Shown here piece by piece: positions 1-9,137 of a stretch of 64,000 bases of DNA. The notes beneath the pieces are model-generated. The model ran no database searches, was not told the DNA's origin, and was given only the letters and a program-made list of their open reading frames with translations. Position numbers and translations under genes: made by a program. Position 1 is the stretch's first letter. Each line of letters starts with the position of its first letter. Source of the stretch: Pseudomonadota bacterium (GTDB lineage: Bacteria; Pseudomonadota; Gammaproteobacteria; Steroidobacterales; Steroidobacteraceae); assembly GCA_026398735.1 (NCBI GenBank), contig JAPLSH010000009.1, positions 1 to 64,000 of the forward strand, in the 5' to 3' direction.

Positions 1-186
1 ATCTTCACCCAGACCCACAGACAAGAGCGTGGTCGACTCCGAAAGCAGCGTGGCATCCACGGCCCAACGCGCGAACTTGGTTCCAAACTCGACCACCCCG
101 GGCTTTTGATCCACCCAGTAAAAAGGCTCTTTGCCTGCGACGGTTCGCAGAATAGTCCCGCGGCGAATCGCTCTATAGACGTTCAT
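1..186 (-). CDS. Partial hypothetical protein (N-terminal part)
   Basis: An open frame runs on the minus strand from an ATG at 186 to the window edge without a stop, giving 62 residues that begin MNVYRAIRRGTILRTVAG. No signal peptide or membrane segment is visible and I recognise no family. The Shine-Dalgarno match before the ATG is weak (GAGAC). It diverges from the gene at 326, with about 140 bp between them as a possible shared promoter region. The call rests only on the open frame and ordinary-looking composition. Confidence 0.4.
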   Translation of the reverse strand, partial: MNVYRAIRRGTILRTVAGKEPFYWVDQKPGVVEFGTKFARWAVDATLLSESTTLLSVGLGED

Positions 187-325
187 GCGTCTCGGAATCC
201 TGCATCAGGTTTTTGCAGACCCTATCACGGCTGATCGTGCCCGGCCCTAAAGACTGCGCCGGGTTCGGAAGTCCCTGCAGCCTCCGGTACACTGCAGAAC
301 GTCGACCACCGGGAGGGAATTTGCC

Positions 326-880
326 ATGACCAAAAGCCTGCTGTTTTCGGCTCTGTTGCTGCTCGGCGGCTGCGCTCAGCTGCCGCAACACTCCACGGCA
401 GAGGCCGACCGGGCCGCCATCATCGACCTGCAGCACCGCTATGTGCTGGCAATGGATTTTTTTGATGCGGATGGCTACGCCGCCGTATTCACCGAAGACG
501 CCGTGCTGGACTGGGCACGCGGCGAGGTCAAGGGACGCGCCGCGATCCGCGAGTTCATGGCCAGCGGCACCTATGACCTGCGCAAGATGAACTTTCAGCC
601 CGCCAAGACACCGGATGGTCGGGACTGGCCCTCGACGGTGCGCCACATCGTCACCAACCAGGTAATCGAGATCAACGGCAACACAGCGCGCGGCATTTCT
701 TATTGGATGAACTACGCCAACAACGCCGACCGCCGCAAAATCGAGTGGCTGAGCTTCGGTAGTTGGGACGATCAGTTCGTCAAATACGGTGGTAAGTGGT
801 ACTTCAAACGGCACACCATCTACAACGAAACCAGCCCCACGCGGTTCATTGCCGACAAACCCAACCCGCTCAAGCACTGA
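326..880 (+). CDS. SnoaL/NTF2-like domain lipoprotein
   Basis: A 184-residue protein starting at an ATG with the strong ribosome site GGGAGGGA about 8 bp upstream. Residues 1-16 form a lipoprotein signal ending in the lipobox LLGGC, so it is probably an outer- or inner-membrane-anchored periplasmic lipoprotein. From about residue 27 it follows the SnoaL-like/NTF2-like cone fold pattern: [16 protein letters not shown], then [13 protein letters not shown] and [10 protein letters not shown]. Such domains occur in polyketide cyclases, dehydratases and ring-hydroxylating dioxygenase small subunits, so the chemistry cannot be assigned. Several secreted relatives of this fold occur elsewhere in the window. 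The aldolase gene follows 58 bp downstream. Confidence 0.8.
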   Translation: MTKSLLFSALLLLGGCAQLPQHSTAEADRAAIIDLQHRYVLAMDFFDADGYAAVFTEDAVLDWARGEVKGRAAIREFMASGTYDLRKMNFQPAKTPDGRDWPSTVRHIVTNQVIEINGNTARGISYWMNYANNADRRKIEWLSFGSWDDQFVKYGGKWYFKRHTIYNETSPTRFIADKPNPLKH

Positions 881-938
881 TGGCGATCGCCCCGGCCTAC
901 CGGGGCGCTATAATCGGTCATCTACGAAGGAGTTCGTT

Positions 939-2003
939 ATGCCTATTGTTTCCATGCGCCAACTGCTCGATCACGCCGCCGAAAACGGTTACGGCCTGCC
1001 CGCCTTCAATGTGAACAACATGGAGCAGGTCTGGGCGATCATGGAAGCGGCAAACAAGCTAGACGCCCCTGTCATCATGCAGGCCAGCGCCGGCGCCAGA
1101 AAGTACGCCGGCGAGGCCTTCCTGCGGCACCAGATCCTCGCCGCGCTGGAAACCTACCCGCACATTCCGATCGTCATGCACCAGGACCACGGCCAGTCCC
1201 CGGCGGTGTGCATGGCAGCCATCCGCTCCGGTTTTTCCTCGGTGATGATGGACGGCTCGCTGGAGGCCGACGGCAAGACGGTGGCCAGCTACGAGTACAA
1301 CATCGAAGTCAGCCGTAAGGTCGTCGACTTCGCACACTCCATCGGCGTGTCGGTCGAGGCCGAGCTGGGCGTGCTGGGTTCGCTGGAGACCATGAAGGGC
1401 GACAAGGAAGACGGTCATGGCGCCGAGGGTCATATGACCCGCGAGCAGCTGCTCACCGACGTAGAGCAGGCCGCCGACTTTGTTCGCCAGACCAACTGCG
1501 ACGCGCTGGCTATCGCTATCGGTACCAGCCACGGCGCCTACAAGTTCAGCAAAAAGCCCACCGGCGACATTCTGGCCATCGACCGCATCGCCGAGATTCA
1601 CGCGCGCATTCCCAACACCCATCTGGTCATGCACGGCTCGAGCAGCGTGCCGCAGGACCTGCTGGCCGAAATACGCGAGTTCGGTGGCGATATGAAAGAA
1701 ACCTATGGCGTGCCGGTCGAAGAGATCGTGCGCGGCATCAAGCACGGCGTGCGTAAGGTCAACATCGACACCGATATCCGCTTGGCCATGACCGGCGCCA
1801 TCCGCCGTTATTTTGCCGAGAACCCGGGCAAGTTCGACCCGCGTGATTACCTCAAGCCGGCACGCGAAGCAGCCAAGAAGATCTGCCTGGCGCGCTTTGA
1901 GTCCTTTGGCTGCGCCGGTCAGGGCAGCAAGATCAAGCCCATCGCGCTCGACAAGATGGCCGAGCGCTATGCCAAGGGCGAACTCAACCAAGTCGTGCGC
2001 TAG
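939..2003 (+). CDS. fba: Class II fructose-bisphosphate aldolase
   Basis: Zinc-dependent cytosolic aldolase that interconverts fructose 1,6-bisphosphate with dihydroxyacetone phosphate and glyceraldehyde 3-phosphate (EC 4.1.2.13). The frame is open further upstream, but the ATG at 939 has the site AAGGAG 6 bp before it and starts with the family sequence [19 protein letters not shown], giving 354 residues, the usual size of class IIB enzymes. Visible signatures are HQDHG at residues 81-85 (catalytic Asp83, zinc His84), EAELG at 140-144, GTSHGAYKF around 195 with zinc His198, and MHGSSS at 231-236 with zinc His232. It is the only clear central-carbon gene among the secreted enzymes here. Confidence 0.97.
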   Translation: MPIVSMRQLLDHAAENGYGLPAFNVNNMEQVWAIMEAANKLDAPVIMQASAGARKYAGEAFLRHQILAALETYPHIPIVMHQDHGQSPAVCMAAIRSGFSSVMMDGSLEADGKTVASYEYNIEVSRKVVDFAHSIGVSVEAELGVLGSLETMKGDKEDGHGAEGHMTREQLLTDVEQAADFVRQTNCDALAIAIGTSHGAYKFSKKPTGDILAIDRIAEIHARIPNTHLVMHGSSSVPQDLLAEIREFGGDMKETYGVPVEEIVRGIKHGVRKVNIDTDIRLAMTGAIRRYFAENPGKFDPRDYLKPAREAAKKICLARFESFGCAGQGSKIKPIALDKMAERYAKGELNQVVR

Positions 2004-2043
2004 CACAGCATCGATCCACACCAGCCGCAGCACCCAAGCAGCC

Positions 2044-2847
2044 ATGAGCATTACTCGCCGTGAACTGATTCTGGCCAGCGCTGCGGCTGCACTGGGCACC
2101 AATACATTGGGCGCCGAGGCACTGGCCGCGCAGCCTAAGGCGCCAGTGCTGGGTCTGATCTTCCCGCCAAACCGCACCGCGATACCCGAAGAGGGTGTGG
2201 CGATGTACGGCGATCGACTGCGCTATGTCACCGTAGGACTGGGCATCGAGCGCATGACACCCGACAGCTTCGATGCAGCGCTGTCGCTCATACCCGCGGC
2301 GGCCAAGCAGCTGGCGGCAGCCGGCGCAGAGGCCATCGAACTGACCGGCACTTCGCTCACGTTTTATAAGGGCGAGGCGTTCAATCGCCAATTGCGCGAG
2401 ACGGTAATGCAAGCCTCGGGGCTGCGCGCTACCACCATGAGCAATGGCGTGATCGACGGCCTCAAGGCCGTCGGTGCCACACGAGTGGCTGTGGCAACGG
2501 CATACAACGACGAAGTCAATGCGCGACTGCGTGCTTTCCTGCTCGAACACGGCATAGAGCCGGTCGTGGTTGAAGGCTTGGGCATCGAAGCGATGACCGA
2601 CATCGACAAGGTGACTCAACAGGACCTGATCAACTTTGGTGTAAGCGTGCAGGCCAAGGCACGCGGTACCAATGCGCTGCTGGTGTCCTGCGGCGGCTTT
2701 CGTACGCTGGAACTGATCGCGCCGCTAGAAGCGCGCACCGGCGTACCAGTTATCTCGAGCATGCCGCATGGCCTGTGGGCCGGTGCGAAACTGGTGGGCC
2801 TTAAAGGGTCTGCGCCGGGTTACGGTCGGCTACTCTCGAAGACCTGA
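2044..2847 (+). CDS. Arylmalonate decarboxylase homologue with Tat-type signal
   Basis: A 267-residue protein of the Asp/Glu racemase superfamily that matches arylmalonate decarboxylase (AMDase, EC 4.1.1.76) motif by motif: GTSLTFYKG at 102-110 (dioxyanion pocket), TTMSN at 130-134, ATAYNDEVN at 151-159, LLVSCGG at 212-218 with the single catalytic cysteine Cys216, and PGYGRL at 258-263. The pocket position that is a cysteine in two-cysteine racemases is a glycine here (Gly102), as in AMDase, so decarboxylation is more likely than racemisation. Residues 1-29 (TRRELILASAAAALG) look like a twin-arginine signal, unlike the cytosolic model enzyme. The start is the ATG at 2044, 40 bp after the aldolase stop. 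Substrate unknown. Confidence 0.85.
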   Translation: MSITRRELILASAAAALGTNTLGAEALAAQPKAPVLGLIFPPNRTAIPEEGVAMYGDRLRYVTVGLGIERMTPDSFDAALSLIPAAAKQLAAAGAEAIELTGTSLTFYKGEAFNRQLRETVMQASGLRATTMSNGVIDGLKAVGATRVAVATAYNDEVNARLRAFLLEHGIEPVVVEGLGIEAMTDIDKVTQQDLINFGVSVQAKARGTNALLVSCGGFRTLELIAPLEARTGVPVISSMPHGLWAGAKLVGLKGSAPGYGRLLSKT

Positions 2848-2867
2848 GCCAACATAGCGGGGAAACA

Positions 2868-3416
2868 ATGATGCTGCACACTTTCACTAAAGCCGGGTGC
2901 GCGAGCGCTGTTGCAGCGTTGCTGATGACAGTAGCGACTGCCTCTGCACCGGCTGCAGAGGTCACCACCAAGACAGTCGTCGATCGCTTGCAGATACAAG
3001 ACCTCATCACCCGCTACTACAACAACTTCGGGCGCGAGAACGCCGAGAACTTCGCCGACTTCTATGCCGAGGGAGCCGAGCTGATCCTGGGTGAGCGTCA
3101 CTTCAAGGGCAAAGACGGCATCCTAGAAGCCTACGGTCGCGGCCCTGCAAAGGAAGGCCAGCCACCGCGCCCGCCGCGCCCTGCCCGCTACTCGTTCATC
3201 GTCACCATCAGCAATCCGCTCATCGTCGTCGACGGCAACAGCGCCAGCGCAGAGCTGGTGTTTACCGAGTTCGAGATCGAAAAGCAGGGCGATGCCCCCA
3301 AGGTGATCGTGCAAGGCAAAGAGTACGCACGGTTCACCAAGGTCAAAGGCATCTGGCGCTATGCGGTGCGCCAGATCAAGAGCGGCACAGAGCCGCCCTT
3401 GGGCTGGAAGCCTTAA
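2868..3416 (+). CDS. Secreted SnoaL/NTF2-like protein
   Basis: A 182-residue protein with a cleavable signal peptide (hydrophobic stretch ending near ASAPAAE, residues 20-29). The mature part has the SnoaL-like pattern: LQIQDLITRYYNNFG, then ENFADFYAEGAELILGE and KGKDGILEAYGRG. It starts at the ATG at 2868 (a second ATG lies at 2871) behind GGGGA, 20 bp after the decarboxylase gene, so the two are probably co-transcribed. Its 3' end overlaps by 4 bp the 3' end of the convergent carboxylesterase gene. No catalytic residues can be assigned with certainty; it may be a hydratase, isomerase or binding protein acting with the neighbouring decarboxylase. Confidence 0.8.
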   Translation: MMLHTFTKAGCASAVAALLMTVATASAPAAEVTTKTVVDRLQIQDLITRYYNNFGRENAENFADFYAEGAELILGERHFKGKDGILEAYGRGPAKEGQPPRPPRPARYSFIVTISNPLIVVDGNSASAELVFTEFEIEKQGDAPKVIVQGKEYARFTKVKGIWRYAVRQIKSGTEPPLGWKP

Positions 3417-5800
3417 CGCCGCCCTTCAAAGTAAGGGTTAAACAGCTTCACCCGCTGCAGCAGCGGGTAGGTGCGAGAGCTGGGTGCTGCATCAAAGACC
3501 ATGGCTTGCGGGCTAGCTTCGGTAAACGCTGCCCACGTGGGCAAGCCCGGGCCGTTGGGGTCGCCCTTCGCGGCAAAGTTCACGTATAGGGAACTGATCG
3601 TGTCGGCCAACGCTGCATCCTGCAGCGACGGCGCGCGGCGCGTTGCCAGCGTGCGGAACGCAAACGGCACATCGCTGCCATGCCCCGAACCCTCTGCCGG
3701 CGGCACCGGGTTGTTGAAGTGATACAGGAACACCTTGCCCTTGCCGTGTAGCGACTGGTCACGCGCCCAAGCCCACGTGTTCCACGTAAAGCTGGTCTCG
3801 TTGCCTACATGGCGCAAGGCCTTGATGGCCTCGGCCTCGGTCGCATGCGGATAGGCGGCCAGAATCGCGTCCGCCTGCGCGGGGTAACGCTCGCGCATCT
3901 GTTTCTCAAAGTCTGCAGGCGTTACGGACTTGGGCCCGCCAAACACCAGCGTTTCATCTGACACATTACCCAGCAACACGGGCGTGTCATTGAAGCGACC
4001 TTTGCCATACAACGTGCGCAGATCTGCGTTGATCAAATAGCCATCGGCAGCAGGCCGAAACGCCATGCCTGCAGTGGCTGCCTGAAGCGTCTGCGCATCT
4101 AAGCGCCGTGCTGCAGCAATATCTTTGACGCCAAGCTTGTCTAAGAAAGCCTTGCCATTAGATTCGGCATACGCCAGCGCCGGAATGCCAAGACCCGAAC
4201 CGTTCGCGGCCGACGTCTGCAAGGGGCCAAACGATGCGCCACTCATGGCAATGACACGATGGAACAGACCCTTGGAGCGCGGGCTAGCTGCCAGCAGACT
4301 GACCGCAGCGCTGCCTGCCGAATGACCGAAGATGGTGACGTTGTCCGGATCGCCGCCAAACGCTGCGGCATTGGCCTTCACCCACTGCAGGCCGGCCACC
4401 AGATCCAAAATGCCATAGGCACCTGAGCCGCGGCCACTCTCACGGCTGAGCTGAGGATGCGCCATGAAGCCATACACACCGAGGCGATACGCCACACTCA
4501 CCACGACCGCGCCCTTGTTGGCCAGCGCAGTGCCGTCATACATCGGAATGCTGGTGGAACCGCCCACATAGCCGCCACCGTGAATCCAAACGATCACCGG
4601 CAACTTCGCTGTAGTGGTGCGCGCGGGAGTCCATACGTTGAGGTACAAGCAGTCTTCGCTGACCGGCGCAGTGTTGCCCTGTGTGTTGGGCGCCTGCATG
4701 CAGGCATTGGCAAAGCTGTCGGCCTTGCGCGTACCAGTCCAAGGCGCAACAGGTGCAGGCGCCTTCCAGCGCAGCGCGCCAACCGGCGGCGCCGCGAAGG
4801 CAATGCCTTTGAACACAGACAGACCACTCTCGTACAGCCCACTGACCTCGCCGCCTGTGACCTTGACCGGCGGGATCTGCGCCACGATGGGCGACGTGGG
4901 CCACGGTGGCGGCATGTAGTAAGGCGCGCCCAAGAACACGGCCTGTACCGCAGTAATGCGCCGGTCTTCTACCTTGAACATCTCGAGAAAGGCCCAGCTG
5001 TGCGGCTCGCGATATACAGACTTGCGCGGTGCGCCATCGGTGAGCACGTAGTCATCGAGCACACCCTTGTGATCGATAAAGCCGCGGGCAATCACCACCT
5101 GCCGCTCTTCGTCGATCAGCACATAGTCGCGGTCACGCACACGCTCATTGAAGCGATAGTTGCCGGTCTTGAAGCCCTTCTCGATCTCGGGAAACAGCAA
5201 GCCGTTCTCGATGCGCGTGGCCTCTGGCGAGAAGGCAGTGCCACGGATCGTGCCGTCGTTCTGCTGCAACGTCGAAAAGTAGCCATCGGCATAGGTCACC
5301 AGCTGCTCGCGTGGCAGGCGGCGGGCTGAATCGACCGACTTCACAAAGTTGCGATCGGGTTTGTACTGCGCGTGCGGGCCGATGGGTGTGGGTGGCGACG
5401 ACAGGTTGCGCTTGGTCGAGACGATGTGTTCGATCTCGGTGATTTCGCCGTCAGCGATCTTGAGGCGGATGGCCAAGTAGCCTTCGGTGTCGCGACTCTG
5501 CACGATGGCGGTATACACGCCCACATTGCCAGTGCGCGGGTCTGAGAAGGTCATGGCCGTGCCGACCTCAGCGGTGACAGTGTCCCAGGTGCCATCGGGG
5601 AACTTGAGCACCACACCGTTCTCGGTGTAACGCAGCGTGCGGGCCAGCGGCAGTCCTTTGGGATCGTGCTTCACATAGGCCGCACGGTACTGGTCGGCGA
5701 TGGCCTCCATGCAAGCCTTGTCGCAAGGCCCTGCCGCTGCATTGGCCAGCGACGCACCCACCACCAACAGCCCCGTAAACAGGATTTTTGCGTACCGCAT
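3413..5800 (-). CDS. Type B carboxylesterase fused to N-terminal NTF2-like domains
   Basis: A 795-residue secreted protein. Residues 1-22 are a signal peptide. Residues 25 to about 300 form two NTF2-like repeats (CDKACMEAIADQY; then PREQLVTYADGYFSTL). This part is homologous to the whole protein encoded at 12525-13436. From about residue 310 a type B carboxylesterase follows: VFKGIAFAAPPVG, EDCLYLNVWTP, the oxyanion-hole motif HGGGYVGG, the nucleophile elbow GHSAGS near residue 493, and HGSDVPF near the end for the catalytic histidine. It should hydrolyse esters in the periplasm or outside the cell. Most type B esterases lack the N-terminal module. It diverges from the alpha/beta hydrolase gene at 5960. 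Confidence 0.9.
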   Translation of the reverse strand: MRYAKILFTGLLVVGASLANAAAGPCDKACMEAIADQYRAAYVKHDPKGLPLARTLRYTENGVVLKFPDGTWDTVTAEVGTAMTFSDPRTGNVGVYTAIVQSRDTEGYLAIRLKIADGEITEIEHIVSTKRNLSSPPTPIGPHAQYKPDRNFVKSVDSARRLPREQLVTYADGYFSTLQQNDGTIRGTAFSPEATRIENGLLFPEIEKGFKTGNYRFNERVRDRDYVLIDEERQVVIARGFIDHKGVLDDYVLTDGAPRKSVYREPHSWAFLEMFKVEDRRITAVQAVFLGAPYYMPPPWPTSPIVAQIPPVKVTGGEVSGLYESGLSVFKGIAFAAPPVGALRWKAPAPVAPWTGTRKADSFANACMQAPNTQGNTAPVSEDCLYLNVWTPARTTTAKLPVIVWIHGGGYVGGSTSIPMYDGTALANKGAVVVSVAYRLGVYGFMAHPQLSRESGRGSGAYGILDLVAGLQWVKANAAAFGGDPDNVTIFGHSAGSAAVSLLAASPRSKGLFHRVIAMSGASFGPLQTSAANGSGLGIPALAYAESNGKAFLDKLGVKDIAAARRLDAQTLQAATAGMAFRPAADGYLINADLRTLYGKGRFNDTPVLLGNVSDETLVFGGPKSVTPADFEKQMRERYPAQADAILAAYPHATEAEAIKALRHVGNETSFTWNTWAWARDQSLHGKGKVFLYHFNNPVPPAEGSGHGSDVPFAFRTLATRRAPSLQDAALADTISSLYVNFAAKGDPNGPGLPTWAAFTEASPQAMVFDAAPSSRTYPLLQRVKLFNPYFEGRR

Positions 5801-5959
5801 GCCCCACCCCGCCGCTTGTTATTTGTGGTGAATTTAGCAGGTATTGACCGACTATAGACTTGGCCGTCCAAAGGATCGAACATAGCTTGGATCAGCCCAA
5901 GCCCGGCAAGAGGCATTGGCTGACAGCTGCCGGTTTAACGCTCTGAGGGGGACTGCCTG

Positions 5960-6907
5960 ATGCGTTTGAGATTCACAGTTACGGTCGCTGTCATCGCAGC
6001 CGGTCTTACACTGCCCTGCTTGGCACAAGTGCCGGCAGAGCTGGCCGCCCAGATCCGCGGCATCGGACGCACAGTCGACACGCTCAAGACCGGCGCCCTC
6101 TATGCGCCGCTGCAAGAGCCCCTGCCGGCCTCGATGCGCGCCACGCGCGATCTGAAGTTCGGTGCAGACGCCAAGCAAACCCTGGATGTCGTGGCGCCTG
6201 CTGCGGTCAGCGGCACGCCCCGTCCGGTGTTTTTGTTCGTGCACGGCGGTGGCTATGTGCGCGGCGACAAGACACTGGACGAGACCGGCAAGGCCAGCAT
6301 CTTCTACGACAACATCATGATCTGGGCCGTCAAGAACGGCATGATCGGCGTCAACGTCAACTACCGGCTGGCACCGCAGTTTCAGTATCCGGCAGTGCAA
6401 CAAGACCTGGGCGCTGCGGTGAAGTGGGTGCAGGACAACATTGCCCGCTACGGCGGCGATCCGGCCAAGCTCTACATGATGGGACACTCAGCCGGTGCAG
6501 GCCACGTGGGCTCTTACGTTGCACACCCCGAGTTTGGCCCCAACGGCCAACTGGGTCTGAAAGCAGCGGTGTTCAGCTCTGGCAATTTCGAGTTCGCGCC
6601 TGCGCCAGGCCAAAAGGCCAACCATCCTTATTTTGGCGCGCAGGCCGCCGAACACTCGTCGTTGCCGGGTTTGGTGGCCACCAAGACACCCTATCTGGTG
6701 ATCGTCGCCGAGCTTGATCCAGTTGGCTTCCATGAACAGGCCGGCAAGTTGATGAACGCTGTTTGCGCGGCAGGCAACTGCCCGCCTTATCTGCTACTGC
6801 GTGATCACGGCCATATGTCTGGCAACTATGCAGTCAACACGGCCGACACATCGCTGTCGGGCACGGTACTTGAGTTTTTAAAAAAATCCGGCGGACTCAC
6901 GAGGTAA
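5960..6907 (+). CDS. Secreted alpha/beta hydrolase (esterase/lipase-like)
   Basis: A 315-residue protein with a signal peptide ending near PCLAQVPA (residues 18-25). The HSL/BD-FAE-like alpha/beta hydrolase core shows the oxyanion motif HGGGYVRGD at about 94-102, NYRLAPQFQYP, the nucleophile elbow GHSAGAG near 175, and late in the chain ELDPVGF (acid) and HGHMS (histidine). It probably hydrolyses short-chain or aromatic esters in the periplasm. The start ATG lies 8 bp behind GAGGGGG. It heads an apparent operon: the DUF6152 gene begins 5 bp after its stop and two more secreted proteins follow. Confidence 0.88.
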   Translation: MRLRFTVTVAVIAAGLTLPCLAQVPAELAAQIRGIGRTVDTLKTGALYAPLQEPLPASMRATRDLKFGADAKQTLDVVAPAAVSGTPRPVFLFVHGGGYVRGDKTLDETGKASIFYDNIMIWAVKNGMIGVNVNYRLAPQFQYPAVQQDLGAAVKWVQDNIARYGGDPAKLYMMGHSAGAGHVGSYVAHPEFGPNGQLGLKAAVFSSGNFEFAPAPGQKANHPYFGAQAAEHSSLPGLVATKTPYLVIVAELDPVGFHEQAGKLMNAVCAAGNCPPYLLLRDHGHMSGNYAVNTADTSLSGTVLEFLKKSGGLTR

Positions 6908-6912
6908 TCAAC

Positions 6913-7308
6913 ATGAAGACCACACACGTACAGTCTCTGGTAGCAGGCCTCGTGGCGTGCGCCGTATTGCTGGTGCTGGCCGCAGGCCCGGTCTATGCAC
7001 ACCACTCCGGTGCCATGTTTGATCGCAACAAGCCAATGGTGCTCGAGGGTGTTGTGAAGGCCTTCCAGTGGACCAACCCACACTCGTGGCTGCAGGTCGA
7101 AGTGTCAGACGGTAAAGGTGGCACCAAGGAATGGTCGGTTGAATGCGGCAGCCCCAACACACTGGCTCGCACCGGCTGGCGTAAGACCACATTCAACGCG
7201 GGTGACAAGGTCAAGGTCCGCATCGGCCCGATGATCGACGGCACCGCTGCCGGCATTTTTGTTGGCGCGCAGTTGGCCAACGGCGAAACCCTCGGTGAGA
7301 TGAAGTAA
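6913..7308 (+). CDS. DUF6152 family secreted protein
   Basis: A 131-residue protein with a signal peptide ending at VYAHH. The mature protein carries the DUF6152 signature: HHSGAMFDRNKPMVLEGVV at its N-terminus, then WTNPHSWLQVEV, and later WSVECGSPNTLARTGW. Paired histidines at the new N-terminus and NPHSW are conserved in the family and hint at metal or cofactor binding, but the function is unknown. It is followed 2 bp later by its partner gene (7311). The same pairing recurs as a fused gene at 13451-14587 and as a pair at 42593-44093. Confidence 0.85.
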   Translation: MKTTHVQSLVAGLVACAVLLVLAAGPVYAHHSGAMFDRNKPMVLEGVVKAFQWTNPHSWLQVEVSDGKGGTKEWSVECGSPNTLARTGWRKTTFNAGDKVKVRIGPMIDGTAAGIFVGAQLANGETLGEMK

Positions 7309-7310
7309 CC

Positions 7311-8129
7311 GTGAAGCTCAAGCACTGGATGCTCTTAACCACCGTCGTGGCCTGCGGCGTAGCGCAAGCGCAAGCGCCTGCAGGCCCTGGCTTCAATCCC
7401 GGTGACTACACCGGCGTGTGGCGCATGATGGGCGGCACCATCTTCGACAGATCCACTGCCGAACCGGCTAATGCTGCTGCAGGCCAGCCGGGCGCACGCG
7501 AGCGTCCGCCGTATAACGCCGAGTGGGAAAAGAAATACCTCGCGCGCATCGAACTGGTGAAACAAGACAAGCTGCCCGATCCGATCAGCAATTGCGGCAC
7601 ACCGATTGGCTTCCCGCGCATCTTCAATGCACCGGATGGCTATGAGTTCGTGGTCACCCCTAAGCAGACGTGGATCCTGACCGAGAACGGCCCCAACACG
7701 CTGCGTATCTACACAGACGGGCGCAAGCACTTGCCGGATGATTTCATCTGGCCCACCTATACCGGTGACAGTGTGGGCAGTTGGCAGGGCGATACGCTGA
7801 CCTTCACCACCATCGGTCTGCGCGGCGAGGACGGCACTATCGTCGATCGCACCGGCATTATTTTGTCGGATGCAGCACATGCCACCACGCAGATCCGTAA
7901 GCCCACCGCCGATGCCATAGAAGTCAAACTGACGATCGAAGATCCCAAAGCCTTCGTGCGGCCTTGGGTGGTCACCAAGCGTTTTACGCGCATCCCAGGT
8001 GGTGACGAGATCCGCATCATGGATTACGCCTGCGCCGAAAATAACCGCAACCCGGTGGATGCGGACGGCAAGACGCTGACGCTGGATACCAACGGCAAGG
8101 TCATCGATGCAGGGCGCTCGCGGCCCTGA
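7311..8129 (+). CDS. Secreted protein of unknown function, DUF6152 partner
   Basis: A 272-residue protein starting at a GTG directly behind the DUF6152 gene. A signal peptide (MKLKHWMLLTTVVACGVAQA) precedes the mature chain. I do not know a named domain. Its core (YTGDSVGSWQGDTLTFTTIG at about 143-162, and DGYEFVVTPKQTWILTE before it) resembles the C-terminal two thirds of the protein at 13451-14587 (SIGNWEGNTLVVDTVGF), where it is joined to DUF6152 in one chain. The 2-bp spacing and the fusion suggest that the two products work together in the periplasm. Translational coupling is likely because no clear Shine-Dalgarno site precedes the GTG. Confidence 0.75.
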   Translation: MKLKHWMLLTTVVACGVAQAQAPAGPGFNPGDYTGVWRMMGGTIFDRSTAEPANAAAGQPGARERPPYNAEWEKKYLARIELVKQDKLPDPISNCGTPIGFPRIFNAPDGYEFVVTPKQTWILTENGPNTLRIYTDGRKHLPDDFIWPTYTGDSVGSWQGDTLTFTTIGLRGEDGTIVDRTGIILSDAAHATTQIRKPTADAIEVKLTIEDPKAFVRPWVVTKRFTRIPGGDEIRIMDYACAENNRNPVDADGKTLTLDTNGKVIDAGRSRP

Positions 8130-8165
8130 TCACACTGTTTCTTACTCGCTCAGGAGATCTCTGAA

Positions 8166-9080
8166 ATGTCCTCGAAAGAAAAGCGTTCAGTTCCGCCCGA
8201 AGCCATCGAACTCTACAACCAGTTCATCCATGGCGAGATCACTCGCCGCGACTTCATCAGCGGCGCAAACAAGCTGGCCGTCGCGGGGCTGACTGCCGGT
8301 GCCATCGTCACCGCTTTGATGCCCAACTATGCAGACGCGCAACAGGTCTCCAAGACCGATGAGCGCATCCGTGCCAGCTACATCACCATCCCCTCACCGC
8401 AGGGCAATGGCTATGTGAAGGGTTACTTTGTGCGGCCCTTCAGCGCTGACAGTCGCACTGAAGCGTCGGTCAAGCTGCCCGGTATCGTCGTGGTGCACGA
8501 AAACCGTGGCCTGAACCCGCACACCGAAGACGTGGCCCGTCGCTTGGCGCTGGCCAACTTCAACGTGTTTGCCCCGGATGTGCTCACCTCAGTGGGCGGT
8601 TACCCTGGTGACGATTACCAAGGTGGACAGCTGTTCGCCAAGATCGATAACAACAAGAAGTTTGAAGACATCGTCGCCAGTGCGCTGTGGCTCAAGGCAC
8701 GACCCGATAGCACCGGCAAGATCGGCGCCACGGGCTTTTGCTATGGCGGCGGTGTGTCCAATCAGTTGGCCGTACGCTTGGGTGCCGACTTAGGCGCAGC
8801 GGTACCGTTCTATGGCGCAGCGCCAGAAGCTGCCGATGTGGCCAAGATCAAGGCCGCTATCCTGGTGCAGCATGGGGAGCTGGACACTCGCTTGGTGCAA
8901 GCATGGCCGGCCTATGAAAAGGCTCTGAAGGCTGCCAACGTTCCGTACCAAGGGAACATCTTCAAGGGCGCGGTGCATGGCTTCTTTAATGACGCCACAC
9001 CCGAGCGCTATGACGCGGCGGCCGCTGGCGAAGCTTGGAACAGCATGGTCGGCTGGTTCAACAAGTACCTGCGCGGCTGA
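8166..9080 (+). CDS. Tat-signal dienelactone hydrolase family protein
   Basis: A 304-residue protein. The first 35 residues are cytoplasmic-like, then GEITRRDFISGANKLAVAG provides a twin-arginine motif and hydrophobic core, a late-positioned Tat signal known for some dienelactone-hydrolase homologues. The catalytic domain has VVVHENRGLNPH, the nucleophile elbow GFCYGGG with the DLH-type cysteine, HGELDTR for the acid and KGAVHGFFND for the histidine. The family opens dienelactones or related lactones and esters (EC 3.1.1.45-like) in aromatic catabolism. The start ATG is behind AGGAGAT. It ends the operon that begins at 5960 and is followed by a perfect hairpin. Confidence 0.9.
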   Translation: MSSKEKRSVPPEAIELYNQFIHGEITRRDFISGANKLAVAGLTAGAIVTALMPNYADAQQVSKTDERIRASYITIPSPQGNGYVKGYFVRPFSADSRTEASVKLPGIVVVHENRGLNPHTEDVARRLALANFNVFAPDVLTSVGGYPGDDYQGGQLFAKIDNNKKFEDIVASALWLKARPDSTGKIGATGFCYGGGVSNQLAVRLGADLGAAVPFYGAAPEAADVAKIKAAILVQHGELDTRLVQAWPAYEKALKAANVPYQGNIFKGAVHGFFNDATPERYDAAAAGEAWNSMVGWFNKYLRG

Positions 9081-9095
9081 TCTGCCCAACCGCAA

Positions 9096-9124
9096 TGCCA
9101 AGCCACCCGCAAGGTGGCTTGGCA
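9096..9124. terminator. Perfect hairpin between convergent genes
   Basis: TGCCAAGCCACC (9096-9107) and GGTGGCTTGGCA (9113-9124) form a perfect 12-bp stem with the 5-base loop CGCAA, 16 bp after the dienelactone hydrolase stop and 13 bp before the FKBP stop on the other strand. It lacks a T-run, so it may act as a bidirectional block or an mRNA 3'-end stabiliser rather than a classical terminator. Confidence 0.7.
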
Positions 9125-9137
9125 CGGGCCGGCGACC

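Noticed and set aside
173-877. Long minus-strand frame opposite the lipoprotein gene
   Set aside because: It has a low-quality, repetitive composition, no recognisable domain, and mirrors the better supported SnoaL-like lipoprotein, which has a signal and ribosome site.
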